A DNA stretch of 64,000 nucleotides from Chionis minor (taxonomy: Eukaryota > Chordata > Aves > Charadriiformes > Chionididae), in the NCBI GenBank assembly GCA_013398295.1, contig VZSF01001520.1:1122566-1186565 (forward strand). The letters run 5' to 3'. A model generated the notes under the pieces. The model ran no database searches. It worked only from the letters and a program-made list of their open reading frames with translations, and had not been told where the DNA came from. The position numbers and the translations under genes were made by a program. Below, in pieces: positions 1 through 10,410 of the stretch. Position 1 is the stretch's first letter; the number at the start of each line of letters is the position of its first letter.

Positions 1-1544
1 GCAGACATGCATTTACATGTTGCTGTAACCATATACACCTACACGAACACATCCAGCTGCACCATCCCATCGTGCTGCCTGTACCTACACAGGCAAAGAC
101 AGAGCGCTGGCTAAATGTATGTTTATTGCATGGCAAGCCCAAGCTACAGGCGTATGTACATACTGCTGGATGCATGTACCCCCATCACCGCCAAAAATAA
201 ACACTGCTGACACACGCAGAGCCTGTAGATGCCTCGCTGCCAAACAGCTCCTGAATCGCCCAGCCCATCTTTAGCTCACAGATAGCGTTTTATGTGCATG
301 CCAAGTTTGTGTTTGTTTAGGTACTGCACTCCCCCACAGCCCCACCTCATTTGCCCTCCCGATCACGTTGTGCTGTTCTTTGGGATGGAGAACAAACAGT
401 GCTGGCGGGACTGAAACAGTATCAGCAAAGGGCAGGTGAAGGCTCGCCTGTTGCTAGGGCATCTGTGGAGGCTGGGTGTCATATATCATTGTCCCGCTTT
501 GTCTAGCCCCTGCTATCACCTGAAACACCTAACGCTGAGTAAATAACAGCAACTGCTGAATCTACTGACGTGTAAATGAGACCTAGGTAAGTACTGGCCG
601 TAGCGTGTTGACACTCATTACCCTGGTTACCACAAACAAGCTACCATTTGGGTAAAAACTCTTGATGTAGTCAAACCTGAAAAGTTTGGTTCTGGTTATT
701 GTGGCCGTTTCCACAATGGGAGAGAACAGCACCCGGAGTGTTAGTCTGAACCCTGTTTTGTTTCAGCCTTTGTTCCAAGCCGGAGCGATAGGGAAGACCG
801 GGTCTGTGATACCGGTAAGCCAAAACACAACTGGAAGGGTCAAGTGAATCCCCGCCAGTTCAGGACAGAGCTCTGCTGGAGCTCTCTTTAGGGATTCCCC
901 CCAGTTCAGAGCCCTGGATTTCAGCTCAAGATTCCTCCCCGGGAATGCAGTCTACTTTGTTTCGTGCATTTGTTTTACCAGCTTTACACTGGAGGCACTT
1001 AGATTTAATAACTACTGCAGTGCTGCTAATCGTTTTGGCAAGTGGGCAAGCCACAGTCTGAGGCTGTGCCACATCTCAGGTGTTTCCTTAGGCCCTGCTC
1101 TGGTGGGAAGCTGGCACAAAGACACAGCGCTGTATTCCCAGCTGCTCACAAGTGGCTGTGGAGAATGGTTTTGGAGGAGAAGGGAGCAGTTTACTGAATG
1201 CTCTTCTCCATACCACTATCTCCGGTTGAAAGCCTTTTGGCTTTCAATATGCTGCACTGGCAATGGCTAAAAAAAAAAGTTTAATTTGAAGCTCCCTGGA
1301 ATCAGGCAAAGCAGCAACTTCCTTCATAGAGGAAGACTTTCACACAAGGCACTCATCAGAGCAGGCGTTTCCCACATGCTTTTTTGCCCACTCCGAAGAG
1401 CACCCTTAAACTCCACGCAAGACAAGCAGTGGGCCAAAAAAGACTAAAAAGTACCAAAAATAAAACCCAAACAAAAAAAAGGCCTTAACAATTAGATAAA
1501 AAGGAAAAACAAAGGGGAAGCTGCATCTCCAGGCAAAAGTAAAT

Positions 1545-1575
<31 letters not shown>

Positions 1576-1811
1576 CACAAAATTCCTCTGTATTACAGTT
1601 CTATCCATTTAACTTGGGTCTGTTTGGGAAAACATGCTCCAACTTGGGCAGATCAGCAACTGCTTTCTGGTTTGTTCCACTTCTTGTTTAGTGGTTTAAT
1701 GACCAAATACATCTTAAGCGTAACTCACAGGCTCTAACTCATGGCATTCTTAGCCTGGACAGGGGACAGACCACACGAGAAAGGTGATGGGGGAAAGAGA
1801 AGAAAACTCAC
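1..1811 (-). other. CASZ1 intron (left edge, incomplete)
   Basis: No exon was recognised. The first 300 bases are rich in loose ACAT/ACAC-type words without a clean period. A short (TA)n run lies at 1544-1576. The remainder is ordinary intron sequence. The downstream acceptor is outside the window. Confidence 0.8.
1544..1576. repeat. (ACAT)n/(TA)n microsatellite
   Basis: Three to four ACAT units run into about ten AT units. It is a simple repeat in a CASZ1 intron, likely polymorphic. Confidence 0.85.
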
Positions 1812-1983
1812 CTAGTCTGCCACACTCTTCTCGCTTGGTAAAATACTTGAAGCCGTTAGCTGCCCTTCTCTCTGCCTTCTCGTGTTTTTTCACATGCCAG
1901 GGCAGCTTGGTGGTGATGTTAGTCACAAAATAGCAGCCAGGACGAAGACAGTGGTAATGCCCTCGCATCCTGAATTCACAGTG
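1812..1983 (-). CDS. CASZ1: CASZ1 exon with finger 7 and start of module 8 (long isoform)
   Basis: Acceptor ctcctctctag|cac, donor actag|gtgagt; 172 nt, residues 1254-1310. It gives [20 protein letters not shown] and the His pair H1283/H1287 of finger 7, then [19 protein letters not shown] and GRL, which is the front half of module 8. It exits in phase 1 with a G of the next Gly codon. The exon supplying the rest of module 8 is not in the remaining 1.8 kb, so it lies beyond the left edge. Confidence 0.97.
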
Positions 1984-2506
1984 CTAGAGAGGAGCAAACA
2001 GCGAGGTTGCTTTAAGCATATCTAAAACAAATGCACTCTCATCTGCCTGTTACTAATGCTGTCCCTCTGAGACACGAGAGAGAGGCCTGAACTGATACTG
2101 TAGATCACATCCATTTTATCTTCCACAAGCTGCAGAGCAAACTTGTTCCCTGTCGTCTATTTTGTATTGCGGTCATGTATTCTGTAGTGCACTAGTCTAC
2201 CCTGAAATACCCCAAATCTAGCTCATGGCGTTCCCTGGTATTCATCACAGATTTTTATTTCATCCTGTGTCTCTTAGATCATTCTAGTTGCCTTGTTCAC
2301 TTCACCCAAGTCAAAGAAACATAAAAGCAGTGTGATTTTCAATTTGATTGAAATCAAACATTTTGCTAGACCACTAAAGACCCTTCCAGGTTTTGGTAGA
2401 CCAGGAATGAAGCACTCAGCCTCACTTCCTATCGCGCAGTCTGCTTGCTCTTTCCCGTTCTCTGTTTCCCGCACAATTACTCAGGCTGGTTTTCAGTTGC
2501 ACTTAC
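1984..2506 (-). other. CASZ1 intron between fingers 6-7 and 7-8 exons
   Basis: Phase 0 intron of 523 bp with GT-AG ends that splits module 7 between its front cysteines and the HYHC. Nothing else was recognised in it. Confidence 0.9.
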
Positions 2507-2705
2507 CTGATTCGGACAGAGACACTGCAGTGAATAGTAAGCAAACTGGTCTCGCACATTCACCAAATTATTGTTGGGGTTGATGTGGTCCAGGCAGTGG
2601 GATTCTGCTTTGCCAGAGGTTTTGCACACATACTTGCAGTTCCCAAAGAGACAGTGGAAGTGGAATTTGTTGGCGTACTTGCAGTCTGTTGCCAGGCAGG
2701 GATCA
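2507..2705 (-). CDS. CASZ1: CASZ1 exon with zinc-finger module 6 (long isoform)
   Basis: Acceptor tgtattccag|t, donor aatcag|gtaagt; 199 nt, residues 1187-1253. It reads [20 protein letters not shown] and onward: front pair C1190/C1195, HFHC 1202-1205, C1210, H1223, H1227, so module 6 is entirely in this exon. It then has a conserved [20 protein letters not shown] and the front cysteines of module 7 (CLCPNQ). It belongs to the long 11-finger form only; use of this exon excludes the short-isoform stop. Nearly identical to human. Confidence 0.97.
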
Positions 2706-2942
2706 CTGGAATACATCCAAAACCCAATCATCACCTTCACTCGTTTCACACATTTGTTTCTTTGCCAAAATTTAATTCAAGGGGAGCCCAGCTGAAGCCT
2801 CCGTTCCAAACATGGCCTACGTATTTCCCATAGTCACCTTCCTCTTCCGTAAAATTGATGCTGGCAACACTTCTGCAGTTCCACCAAGCTAGTGCACTTT
2901 CTTGATTAAGATTATTAAAATACAGCAATGCATGGTGGGTTC

Positions 2943-2974
2943 TGTAGTCTTCCTAAATTGTAGTCTTCCTAAAG
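2943..2974. repeat. 16-bp tandem duplication
   Basis: The unit tgtagtcttcctaaa plus one base occurs twice in direct succession with only the last base differing. It looks like a recent local duplication. Confidence 0.85.
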
Positions 2975-3774
2975 CTCTCTCAAGATCTGGATGGGTGGTG
3001 TTTCTCCCTTTCTGCCTGTACTTACCTCAATGGATTCAGATAGTTTTTCCCATCTCAATTTTGTGAAACCAAAGCGAAACTCTTAGGCATGCACACTGCA
3101 AGGTGCCAGGCCTTCACCTGATCAGACAAAATCAGTGGTGGCCTATTTAATCAGCTAAATGGTTTTGGTACTTTACTCCCCCCACCCATTCCATGGATTT
3201 CTGGCTGCACAACCAGAGGTCAGATCAGAGGTAGCTGAACATCGATCTCTTGGATCCCAAGCGCTGTACCCAATGACACCTACTCAGACACGTGAAATGG
3301 AATTAATACACTTCTTCGAAAGCAGACAAATGACTGTCACTATACGACCCAGAGACTGATACTCCCCCAGCCTGAATAACTAAGCTGTGATGTCTAACCT
3401 GATCCTGGACTCCTCTGTCCTCCCGTAAACCACGTAACTTCTGTGCCTCTTTCTGCAAGCTTTCTTTTCTGCAATCTGTAAACATCTAGTCCTATTAGTT
3501 CTGTGTCCTTTGCTGCACTAACACCTCACCTCTGCACGACTGAGCAGTCAGTTGCCCACTGATTTTTGCTCAACTACAGAAACTCTTGGTAAGTCTCAGG
3601 CTTGCAGCCAGATCTGGAGGTGGGCTAGTCAGGTGTCATGCTGAAAGCTTTGAAGATGCTAGATGCTACTAGGCTTCCTCTGTAGCTTTCAGTGTCAAAA
3701 ATACTGCAAGATGCATGTATTTCCGCACACCTCTCATGAAGTATAAAAAAGGGCTTCAGTGATATGTCAGCAAG

Positions 3775-3780
3775 TTTATT
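3775..3780 (-). terminator. Candidate intronic poly(A) signal for the short isoform
   Basis: On the minus strand this is AATAAA, about 250 nt after the isoform stop codon. Within about 60 nt beyond it the transcript strand has a U-run and a GU-rich patch (gaggtgtgcgg), as expected downstream of a cleavage site. It is the first canonical hexamer after the stop. No transcript evidence is available here. Confidence 0.5.
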
Positions 3781-4030
3781 TCTCCTCTAAACTTGTACCT
3801 AAAAATGCTTCCATGTGTTCTCAAAAATACTGTTTTTTTCCTTAGGAAAACTGAAGGTATTTTTCTAGACTTTACAGAAATAAATTTTCTGTAAGATAAA
3901 GGCTGGAGTACTTTCTAGACAGAAGGTCTCTCAGTGAGTGAATATAGATGTAGTACTGCAGCTCTGGTGACTAGTAAAGAGGGGACTGCAAGGCTGGAGA
4001 GGACATAAGCAGGCAAGTAGCATCTACAAC

Positions 4031-4033
4031 TTA
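4031..4033 (-). other. CASZ1: Intronic stop codon of the CASZ1b-type short isoform
   Basis: Unspliced reading through the donor at 4034 gives ...CAG GAG AAG TAA, so the 5' splice site GTAAG supplies the last base of Lys and the whole stop codon. Human CASZ1b ends with the same FLQFQEK (family knowledge). The position supports isoform choice by splicing versus intronic polyadenylation. Confidence 0.85.
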
Positions 4034-4034
4034 C

Positions 4035-4370
4035 TTCTCCTGGAACTGGAGAAATCCGGGTTTGACCTGAGGCTTGGCGTTCTCCAGGGAAGTTGTTGCC
4101 AAGGGTGAAGTTGCCAGGTTAGGCACTGATGCTGGGATCTGAGGCATCTGGGGTATGGTTGAAGCCAGCTGCTTCCAAGCTAGCAGTGTGGGGGCAGAGG
4201 GCACAGTAGCTGGACTTGGAGTGGGCACGTCAAGGGCAGGAGCACTTGCCATAGTGACAGAAGTAGCAGATGGTGATGAAGGGGCCAGCGAAGCCTTATT
4301 CTCAGTAGCAGTCGGAAAGGGAGACTCGGAGTTACTTTTCACAGTTCCACCCTCAGTTCGGAAGTGAAAA
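4035..4370 (-). CDS. CASZ1: CASZ1 Pro/Ala-rich exon after finger 5; last exon of the short isoform
   Basis: Acceptor tctttttgcag|t, donor gagaa|gtaagt; 336 nt, residues 1075-1186. It completes finger 5 (N-FHFR), then runs through diverged Ser/Thr/Pro/Ala-rich sequence into a conserved block [20 protein letters not shown] and a conserved end [17 protein letters not shown]. When spliced, the next codon is Asn (AA|T). When the donor is not used, the frame reads Lys then TAA within the splice site itself, ending the protein exactly as human CASZ1b does. The short protein would be 1,187 residues from the first visible Met, versus 1,166 in human. Confidence 0.97.
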
Positions 4371-5754
4371 CTGCAAAAAGACATAAATTCTTGATCATTG
4401 CGTATAACTTGATTAAATATCAAGAGAATGTGGCAAGGGTCTGCAAAGAAATTAGCTGAGGTTAAATCCTAAAAAGGGCCCTGCAAACTCGTGTGGAAAG
4501 ATTTAATGGCCTCCTAGACTGTCAGTGAAGAGAAGGGAATTCATTAAGAGGGGTGCAGACAGAAAGGTGCAAAACCACGTTGATTTGGGAGAGATGCAAG
4601 AATCGCTGCAGTCAGTGAGATCAATATGCCTATGAGGGCAGATCCGACACTGTTGTGAGAAGCCAGTAGTCTGTAGTAGTGAACCACAGGGAACTACCCC
4701 AGGCCAGAGACCAACAGTGCTAACAGATCTCTGCGTCTTAAAATCTGCAACATCTCCTTCCCTTTAAAGCCCTTCAGAATCAGTCACGTGGCCAGCTACT
4801 GAAGGCCTTATTCATTCCTTACTGGGGCAAATCTTCCACTGCCTTTAAAAGGAACTTGCGTGGTTTTGAACTGCAGATTATGCTCTGCAGAAATCTGCAA
4901 CAGAGAAAATCTCCAGTATCTCACCCTTTCTTTGCTAGTCCCCTCAATGTAAGAGTGGGAGCAGATCTGATAGTCATTCTGCACCCAACAGCCATCCAGA
5001 GTTCTGAGCATGCCATAGTCTCTGTAATACAGGCCATATTATCTAGCCAACAGTTCTGGCTACGAAACTCCAGGCTGTCTGTTACTTTCCAAAAGGATGT
5101 GAAATGACAAAGGATTTACAATATACAACATGGCAAGGTGAGAAGGAGGTTGCTGTTGGGCTGGACAGTTTGACTGCTTCATTTCAAGATCCTTCTCCAC
5201 ATGATGTGAACCTCTTATACAAACCCATATAAACTAAGAGCTAGGGAAAGCTTTTTAAAAGACATTTGTCATGACAGGACAAAGAACAATAAAATGCTTT
5301 CTACACTGCACTGATGGGGAGCTGTCTCTGCCACAGCTGAAAGTCTGTATCCTGTGACAACAGGTGGGTTTACAGGATTCTCTCCCTCCTTTATTTTCTT
5401 ATTTCTTTGTGTAGTGTGTTTGTACGCTCTGAGAAATATGGATCTTCTTGAACACACACCGTGTCACGCAGGCTATGGAAAAACAGCAATGTCCAATTCT
5501 CAGCCGTGCCAACACTGTGAGAGACATCTCTTTTTCACAAACTGAGCACATTTATCGTAAAACAAAATTAAAGAGCACGTAGTATTCTGCAAAAATTTTA
5601 GCTGAGCACACAGGAAGCATGTGGATGCCCAAACTGCTGCCCTCAGGACTGCCCACATTCCTGCTCTTGAATAGAGTCACTCGGTAAGGTCTCTCTTGTC
5701 CTGCAGTGAGCAAGCTGTAAAGGTTTCTCAAGGTTTCCCAGGACTGGCACTTAC
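4371..5754 (-). other. CASZ1 intron within finger 5
   Basis: Phase 2 intron of 1,384 bp that falls between the first and last His of finger 5. No repeat or motif stood out. Confidence 0.85.
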
Positions 5755-5877
5755 TTGGCGTGTTTGATGGCTCCATCCAGGGTGCTGAAGAGGGCACCGC
5801 ACTCCTCCACCACACAATGGAAATGCACCTTGTGGAGAAAGTCGCACTGTGCATCGCAGAAATCCTTGGTACCAAAC
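5755..5877 (-). CDS. CASZ1: CASZ1 exon, main part of zinc-finger module 5
   Basis: Acceptor tttggccag|g, donor gccaa|gtaagt; 123 nt, phase 2 at both ends. It encodes [20 protein letters not shown] and the classical part: front pair C1041/C1045, HFHC 1052-1055, C1060, H1073. The final His (H1077) comes from the next exon. In-frame skipping would remove finger 5 alone, a theoretical way to make a finger-5-less protein; there is no sign in the sequence that this is used. Closely matches human. Confidence 0.96.
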
Positions 5878-7029
5878 CTGGCCAAAGCAGACAAGCAGGC
5901 GTCTTATGGAAGGCCCCAGAAGAGAAGCAGTGTTGGAATAGACACATTTGCTTTGTTTTTCCATTCTACTACCATTCTGTTTTCTAACATCGCTGTCCCT
6001 GCTGCACAAACAGCACTGCTGGCATTGTTGCTTGATTATTGCCTGTTACGTAGATCTGAACATGCAGAACAAAAACCTGATTTCTCTCCAACTGAACTTG
6101 ACTGAGAAACTCCCATTCACTTTTAGTGGGAGCAAATACAGAACTACTCTGAAACAAAAGATGAAAATTATTAGTGTTCTTGAGCGCCTACGTACCAAAG
6201 CCAAGGCTCTGAGGAATAACCACAGGTCAGTAAATTGAGGGAAATCCAGACCAAGAGGACACTAATAAAACATTAGTTTTGTTGGGTTTTTTTTCTGTTT
6301 TAATCAACTGGGAGTAGCAAAAGGGAAGAAACAACAGTGGTTCAAAGGAATCTAGATCCAGAATCTGCCTGCCCCCACCTCGAAACAACAGGGTATCACG
6401 TCGATGGGAGTATCGCCTGTATAGCCATGACAGCCTACTATGCCTAAATACGGAAAGGCACAGTCCCCAAAGTACAGCAGAAGCAATGCTGCAATGCAAA
6501 AACCAGAGCAAAAGCCATCATCTAAGAGACGGCTTTTGTCATCTTGGAGGAAATGGTCAAGAGGGCAAAACCAGCTAAGCAGAATTTCATTGCTCATCCG
6601 CTACTGAGATTCTCTGGACTTAATAAGAGTAGTGCAAATCCATGTGATTTCTGGAAACTCCAGAATCACAGGGAATTGAGAAATCAAGTGAAAAACACTG
6701 GCAGGAAGGATTTGAAACTTAACAGGAGAATCTTGCATAATTAAGATACAACAAACTACAATTGCTCTGATGAGCAGGAAAGCAAGAAACAAACAGCAGC
6801 ACGCGTAGTCCCAGGAGGGAACTCCTTGCAATTCGAGGGTAAAGGAAAAAAAACTTGTACTGGAGAAGGAAGGTCAGTAGATACAGAATACATGCAGTCA
6901 GTTAAGGCTTGCAGGGAGAAGATGAAGGGAAGTAAAGGTGTGGTAAGAGGTAAGAAACCAAGTTACTGCAAGCTAAAGGGGTTGTTTTATCAGGGACAAG
7001 AGATATTGTACTCAGAAAGAGGATCCAAT

Positions 7030-7289
7030 AAAAATGGGAGGTGATGAGTCAAAAATGGCTGCCTATAAAATTTGCTTTGGATAGGAAAACTAAAGACAAA
7101 GCAGACGATTAGGGATAAAATGAAGACCTTCTAGAAGAGCAGATAAAGGGACTGGTTGGAAAATATAAATATGCACAAATCAGCCAGTCTGGATGATGTA
7201 TGTCCTGAAGTGCAATGGAAATTAACTCACAAACTGATTGCATTACTATTTGTTATTTTTTAAGCCATACAGAAACAGGAGGTACTAAG

Positions 7290-7336
<47 letters not shown>

Positions 7337-8660
7337 TTTTGAGGGAAAAAAAAAAAAAAAAATCTAGGTACTGAGTCTTTCAGGGAAAAAAAAAGACAAG
7401 TGATCTTTGGCAATTATCATACCTCTAGTCTTAACTTCTCCTTCCAGTAAAGTAATGGAACAAATATTAAGAGGGAGGAGAAAATCATTAAACATCTAGA
7501 GGATAAAGGAACCATGAGCAATAAACAGCATCAGGATTATAAAGAATAAATCTTGCCAGACAAATTTAATTGCTTTTTTTGATAGAATTACAAAATTAGT
7601 GGATGAAGGGATGCAATATATTTGGATTTTAGTAAAGCATTTTGATACAGTCTCGCATATGCTTAGAATTAATTCAAATTGGCCTGGATGTGAATGCTAC
7701 CTCATGGATTGAAAACTGGCTGAAGGACCGTAAACAAAGGCTAATGACAAACAGCAACATATTGAGCTGGGAGGAGGTATCTTGTGAACGCTGCAAGGAT
7801 GACTTTGGTTAGGTCTGAGCTTATTTAACATCTTCATTAGTAATGAAGGAGAAGGAGTAAACAGCGTGTTAATGAAATTCACAGAAGATACTAAACTGGG
7901 AGGAGTTGGCAATACCAGTGCAAGAGGAGGAAAAATAACAGAGAGAGGCCTTGCAAGACAAGGGAGCCGGTTCTGAATACAACAGCCGATGTTTGGAAAC
8001 ATCCAGCTAATGCATCTGGGGGGCGGGGGGTGTTTTTATACATAGGGGACTCATGAGAGCAACATTAAAAGCAATCCTGGGTAACAGTGGATGGTAAACA
8101 CGATACATATACATTATACAGCAGAGATGCAAACAAGGTAGCACAACTGTGAGCTGCGCATATCGGGGCAGGAAGCGGCGATACGGTAATGGCAGCCCAA
8201 TTCTGCGCCCATTCAGGGAACAGCAAGAATGACAACAGCAACAACATGATCAGCAGGCTGAGGGGACTAATTTACAAAGTCAGATTAAAGGAAGTAAACA
8301 AGCTTGGTTAAATGGTATGCTAAAAGTCTGTGACTATCTGAAGGGGGTGAACTCCAACTGCAGAGAGGAATTATCTACTGTGGTTCAAGGGGATATAACC
8401 AGGAGAACTGCAACAAAATTACACAAAGGGAAATTCAGGCAGCACACCATGAAAAAAATTGTGACAGTGAAACGTATTAGGTAGTAGAATAATGCTCCCA
8501 AAGACAAGAAAATAGCCATACTGTTTGGTGTAATTAAAACTAGGCTGGACAAAATGCAAATAGATTGCAGGGAAGGATCTCACACTGGCCAGGGGCAGAT
8601 GGACTAGAAGACTTTCTAGTCTTCTCCATTGAAGTCTGTGATTTACGAAGCGTCCACAGG
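7030..8660 (+). mobile_element. Degenerate CR1-type LINE fragment (ORF2 to near 3' end)
   Basis: In the plus direction the conserved words of CR1 reverse transcriptase can be read piecewise. Around 7615-7665 is a FSKAF...DTVSH-like stretch with a one-base insertion breaking the frame. Around 7825-7920 is FNIFISNEGEGVNSVL then KFTEDTKLGGVGN, corresponding to the RT catalytic FADD region with the second-position Ala and first Asp replaced (TED). Upstream words match the region before it, and 8340-8640 matches the C-terminal and 3' part (tail containing 'aaaactaggctggac' and 'gatggactag'). Frameshifts, stops and two long A-runs show it is dead. The boundaries are approximate. Confidence 0.85.
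7295..7362 (+). repeat. Two poly(A) runs inside the CR1 remnant
   Basis: An A32 run at 7295-7326 and an A17 run at 7346-7362 are separated by 19 mixed bases. CR1 elements do not end in poly(A), and CR1-like sequence continues on both sides, so these are probably expanded homopolymers or a tiny secondary insertion, not a retrogene tail. Confidence 0.7.
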
Positions 8661-8689
8661 CATTTTTAGGCAACGATCTGTGTCAGAGC

Positions 8690-8790
8690 ACAAACCCCTG
8701 TGTGTCTGCCTGGGTGTATCTCTGTATGCTCAAAGCATGTGTCTGTCTGGGCATGTATGTGCATGTGTCTGTGTGTGGGTGAGTTTTGTA
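8690..8790. repeat. TG-rich imperfect simple sequence
   Basis: Dense tgtgtctg/catgtgtctg words without a strict period, adjacent to the 3' end of the CR1 remnant. Confidence 0.5.
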
Positions 8791-9339
8791 GCTGTTCCAT
8801 TTTCCTTTCAAGCCTCCTTGTCTGCAACAAAAACAGCAGAAACCACCCCAGTTCCCATACCCCTTATACTGCTCATTTTGTTCCATGGCCTGCTCCCTAT
8901 GATCAGAGGAAATGCCACAGCAAGCATTTTAAGGCTTCTGTGATCTGTGTGTAGTGACCAAACTTAAGACCAACAGAAGTTCAGCACTAAGACCACGTTG
9001 CAGCGGGTCCCCTGCACTTGCAGACTGGGGACATAAAGAGGAGCCTAAGTCTAGGCTAACAGTGCTGTGTGAAGGTTTGTGCTCACAGCTGGCTCTCAAG
9101 ATCCCCTCACAAAACAATTTATGTGGGCAGATACTTCTTGTAGGACATTAACACCTACTGCGGGCAGCCGGGACTGAGGACTAAATGCCCTGCAGAAGGT
9201 GATCAGCGTATCACAGAATAAGGCTGATTTCAAGAGAATTCAAGAGAACTCTGCATTCAAGTGTGAACTAATAAGCCAGACACTTTGCAAAGGAAGTAGT
9301 TTTCCCTTTCCTCTATTCCCAGTTCCATGCTCTCCTTAC

Positions 9340-9500
9340 CGGCGCAGGTACATCTTCCACGGCTCAGAGAGCTTCTCCTGGACAAGTGCCTTCACTGCCT
9401 TGCCCAAGTACTGGGTGGGCTCTCCAGCCCCAGCCTGGCTGCCATCTCCTTCTGTCTTAACATTCAGCAGGTTGCCAAGGCTGGCACTGGTCTTGGACAT
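9340..9500 (-). CDS. CASZ1: CASZ1 linker exon before finger 5, second SUMO-type motif
   Basis: Acceptor cttgttccag|atg, donor gcgccg|gtaagg; 161 nt, residues 981-1034. It begins [24 protein letters not shown] (994-997; DNA 9450-9461) is a hydrophobic-K-x-E site conserved as IKAE in human. The exon ends with a strongly conserved block [20 protein letters not shown] then YLRR, which leads directly into module 5. This block is a likely structured extension of finger 5 rather than loose linker (inference from conservation). Confidence 0.96.
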
Positions 9501-10330
9501 CTGGAACAAGAAGATAGACACTGCATGAAGCCCAGCATACAGCTGTGGACACTGCCAGTCTGGACCCTCAGGACTGTCCCCCAGAAAGCTGTTGTCTTCA
9601 AAGATAAAGAGAGAAGACAAGAAGTCTGCACAGGCTGTCTCAACACGACCAGCAAAACTTAGTAACACCTCACTTTTCTGCATCCTCCACCCAACTATCA
9701 CAGAGTGCTCAGGTGCCTGTCTAATATTCATGACTCTCATGTAAAGCAATGAAGCATCATGTCTGTTTCACACATGGGCAAAGTGAGGTGGAGAGAGACA
9801 TACCTGGAGCATGGAAAAGGTGCGCAGGCTTAAACATGAATAACCCTATAAAGCTCCTACAAAACCCTGGTCTCGGTACAGAGCTAGTGATAGAACTGGT
9901 AAACTCTAGTTTATTTAGAATCATCTTATCCCAGCCACGAGGATGCCTCCTTCTGTAATTGAAGTGACGATCAGGTGGGGGTGGGAAGTCTCATTCAACT
10001 GGGGAAAAATTCTGTCTGCACTTAAGTTCCTGGAAAATTCTTACTAACTTCAGAAAAGACACTTTCTGTGCTATGGACACATCCTCCACAAAGCAGGACT
10101 TGGACTCACAACCTGCCTTGTGTGAAAGGCTTCAGATAGATTCCACACAGAGAAGGTTTAGATGTCCAGGTGTATGATGTGCAGGATAGCAAAAAGAAGT
10201 TACTTGAGTTCTTAGAAAATTTTCTTTCAGAACAAATGCACAATTTTTCACACCCATTCTTGCTCTTTTGTGCTCTCAATTACCTTCAGTAATAACAGTG
10301 AAATTCACAGCATAAATAAAATGCAGGATC

Positions 10331-10410
10331 GGGCCCGATACTTGCATTATAAACTCCACCCACTTGAGGATCTCGAAGCCCTTTATAAATATCAGTTAAT
10401 TAAGCCTGAC
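10331..10410 (+). repeat. Ancient interspersed repeat fragment (unnamed)
   Basis: The words cacttgaggatctcgaagcc followed by ctttataaatatcagttaat and taagcctga resemble a dispersed element that I know from many sauropsid introns ('gaggatctcaaagcac...ttaattaagcctcac'). I cannot assign a family name with certainty. Confidence 0.45.

Larger units (their letters stand above)
2706..4034 (-). other. CASZ1 intron holding the short-isoform 3' end
   Basis: Phase 2 intron of 1,329 bp. Its first bases carry the TAA stop, and a candidate AATAAA follows at 3775-3780, so part of it serves as 3' UTR in the short transcript. A 16-bp tandem duplication lies at 2943-2974. Otherwise unremarkable. Confidence 0.85.
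5878..9339 (-). other. CASZ1 intron with CR1 insertion
   Basis: Phase 2 intron of 3,462 bp. Its lower half is ordinary sequence; from about 7.0 to 8.66 kb it is a decayed CR1 LINE in the opposite orientation to the gene. TG-rich sequence follows at 8690-8790 and unassigned sequence continues to the exon at 9340. Confidence 0.85.

Noticed and set aside
3881..3890. AATAAA near 3882 as a poly(A) signal for the short isoform
   Set aside because: It is on the plus strand, the wrong strand for CASZ1.
8606..8625. Perfect 8-bp hairpin (agaagact ttct agtcttct) as a terminator or small RNA
   Set aside because: Short stem within a decayed CR1 3' region in a vertebrate intron; no supporting context.
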